Positions 63,951-64,000 of a stretch of DNA of 64,000 nt are shown one piece after another. The first letter of the stretch is position 1, and every line of letters begins with the position of its first letter. The translations under genes and the position numbers were made by a program. The stretch is taken from NCBI GenBank assembly GCA_937896885.1, contig CALBNX010000040.1, positions 73,230-137,229 on the forward strand, given 5' to 3'. Below the pieces are notes generated by a model, which saw nothing but the letters and a program-made list of their open reading frames with translations, was not told the DNA's origin and searched no databases. The DNA comes from an uncultured Clostridia bacterium. Lineage in GTDB: Bacteria; Bacillota; Clostridia; Oscillospirales; Acutalibacteraceae.

Positions 63951-64000
63951 ATGGCATTTACTGCAAAAGACGTACAGGCTCTTCGTGAGAAGACAGGCGT
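63951..64000 (+). CDS. tsf: Translation elongation factor Ts, 3' end cut by the window
   Basis: Nucleotide-exchange factor for EF-Tu. Only 16 codons are visible: MAFTAKDVQALREKTG, the characteristic EF-Ts N-terminal UBA-like start. ATG 63951 is preceded by GGAGG (63938-63942). The gene follows rpsB as in nearly all bacteria. Confidence 0.93.
   Translation, partial: MAFTAKDVQALREKTG

Noticed and set aside
1..64000. CRISPR arrays, prophage, insertion sequences, tRNA or rRNA genes
   Set aside because: I looked for regular repeats, transposase or integrase motifs and tRNA-like cloverleaf elements and found none I could support by eye.

Overview
The window is a gene-dense, AT-rich chromosomal segment of a low-GC Gram-positive anaerobe. 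It is most likely a spore-forming Clostridia member of the Oscillospirales/Ruminococcaceae type. This is inferred from gene order and content: gmk-rpoZ-priA-def-fmt-yugP-rsmB-rlmN-PP2C-prkC-rsgA-thiN-spoVM, a TepA-like/uppP/spoIIIE cluster, a reverse rubrerythrin under PerR, and a choline-binding-repeat/dockerin autolysin. Shine-Dalgarno sequences are strong (AGGAGG, AGGTGA) and TTG/GTG starts occur. I saw no prophage, insertion sequence, CRISPR array, tRNA or rRNA. Both ends cut genes: gmk at the left and tsf at the right. No gene-free stretch exceeds 300 bases.

Region 1 (1-12355, + strand) is a housekeeping block: guanylate kinase, RNA polymerase omega, replication restart, peptide deformylase/formyltransferase, a membrane zinc protease, two rRNA-modifying enzymes, the PP2C phosphatase/PASTA kinase pair, ribosome GTPase RsgA, thiamine pyrophosphokinase, a 49-residue membrane protein and the 26-residue SpoVM. 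Region 2 (12395-18300) holds a small membrane protein, a perR-reverse rubrerythrin operon with a perfect 7-1-7 operator, a modular autolysin, an alpha/beta hydrolase and a DivIVA-like coiled-coil protein. Region 3 (18300-33582) is mixed: an orphan fumarase beta-type protein, UvrD/PcrA helicase, a DUF4091/RodA/cupin minus-strand operon, TypA, a divergent MreB-like protein, asnB-ldh, a GH28/acetyltransferase/cupin cassette, and TrmO.

Region 4 (33695-51493) starts with classical rubrerythrin, then a complete pyrimidine operon apart from carAB (pyrC-K-D-F-E-B-I). Next is a purine operon (purE-C-F-M-N, PurO-type IMP cyclohydrolase, stand-alone AICAR transformylase, purD, purL) preceded by a ZTP (pfl) riboswitch whose terminator shares bases with the aptamer. 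The PurF here lacks the N-terminal nucleophilic cysteine. Region 5 (51525-64000) has an AbrB-like regulator, an acn-icd-rex operon with a Rex-like site over its promoter, a TepA-like protease, uppP, spoIIIE/ftsK, a YgiQ radical-SAM protein, a ComEC-like metallo-beta-lactamase protein with a DUF3006 partner, and rpsB-tsf with a structured 5' leader.

I did not find an obviously new multi-gene system. The best leads are regulatory and enzymological: the Cys-less PurF, the S2 leader RNA, the Rex and PerR sites, the palindromes at trmO, abrB and typA, the MreB paralogue with altered nucleotide motifs, and the tiny genes around spoVM. All family assignments come from reading motifs; no database search was run.
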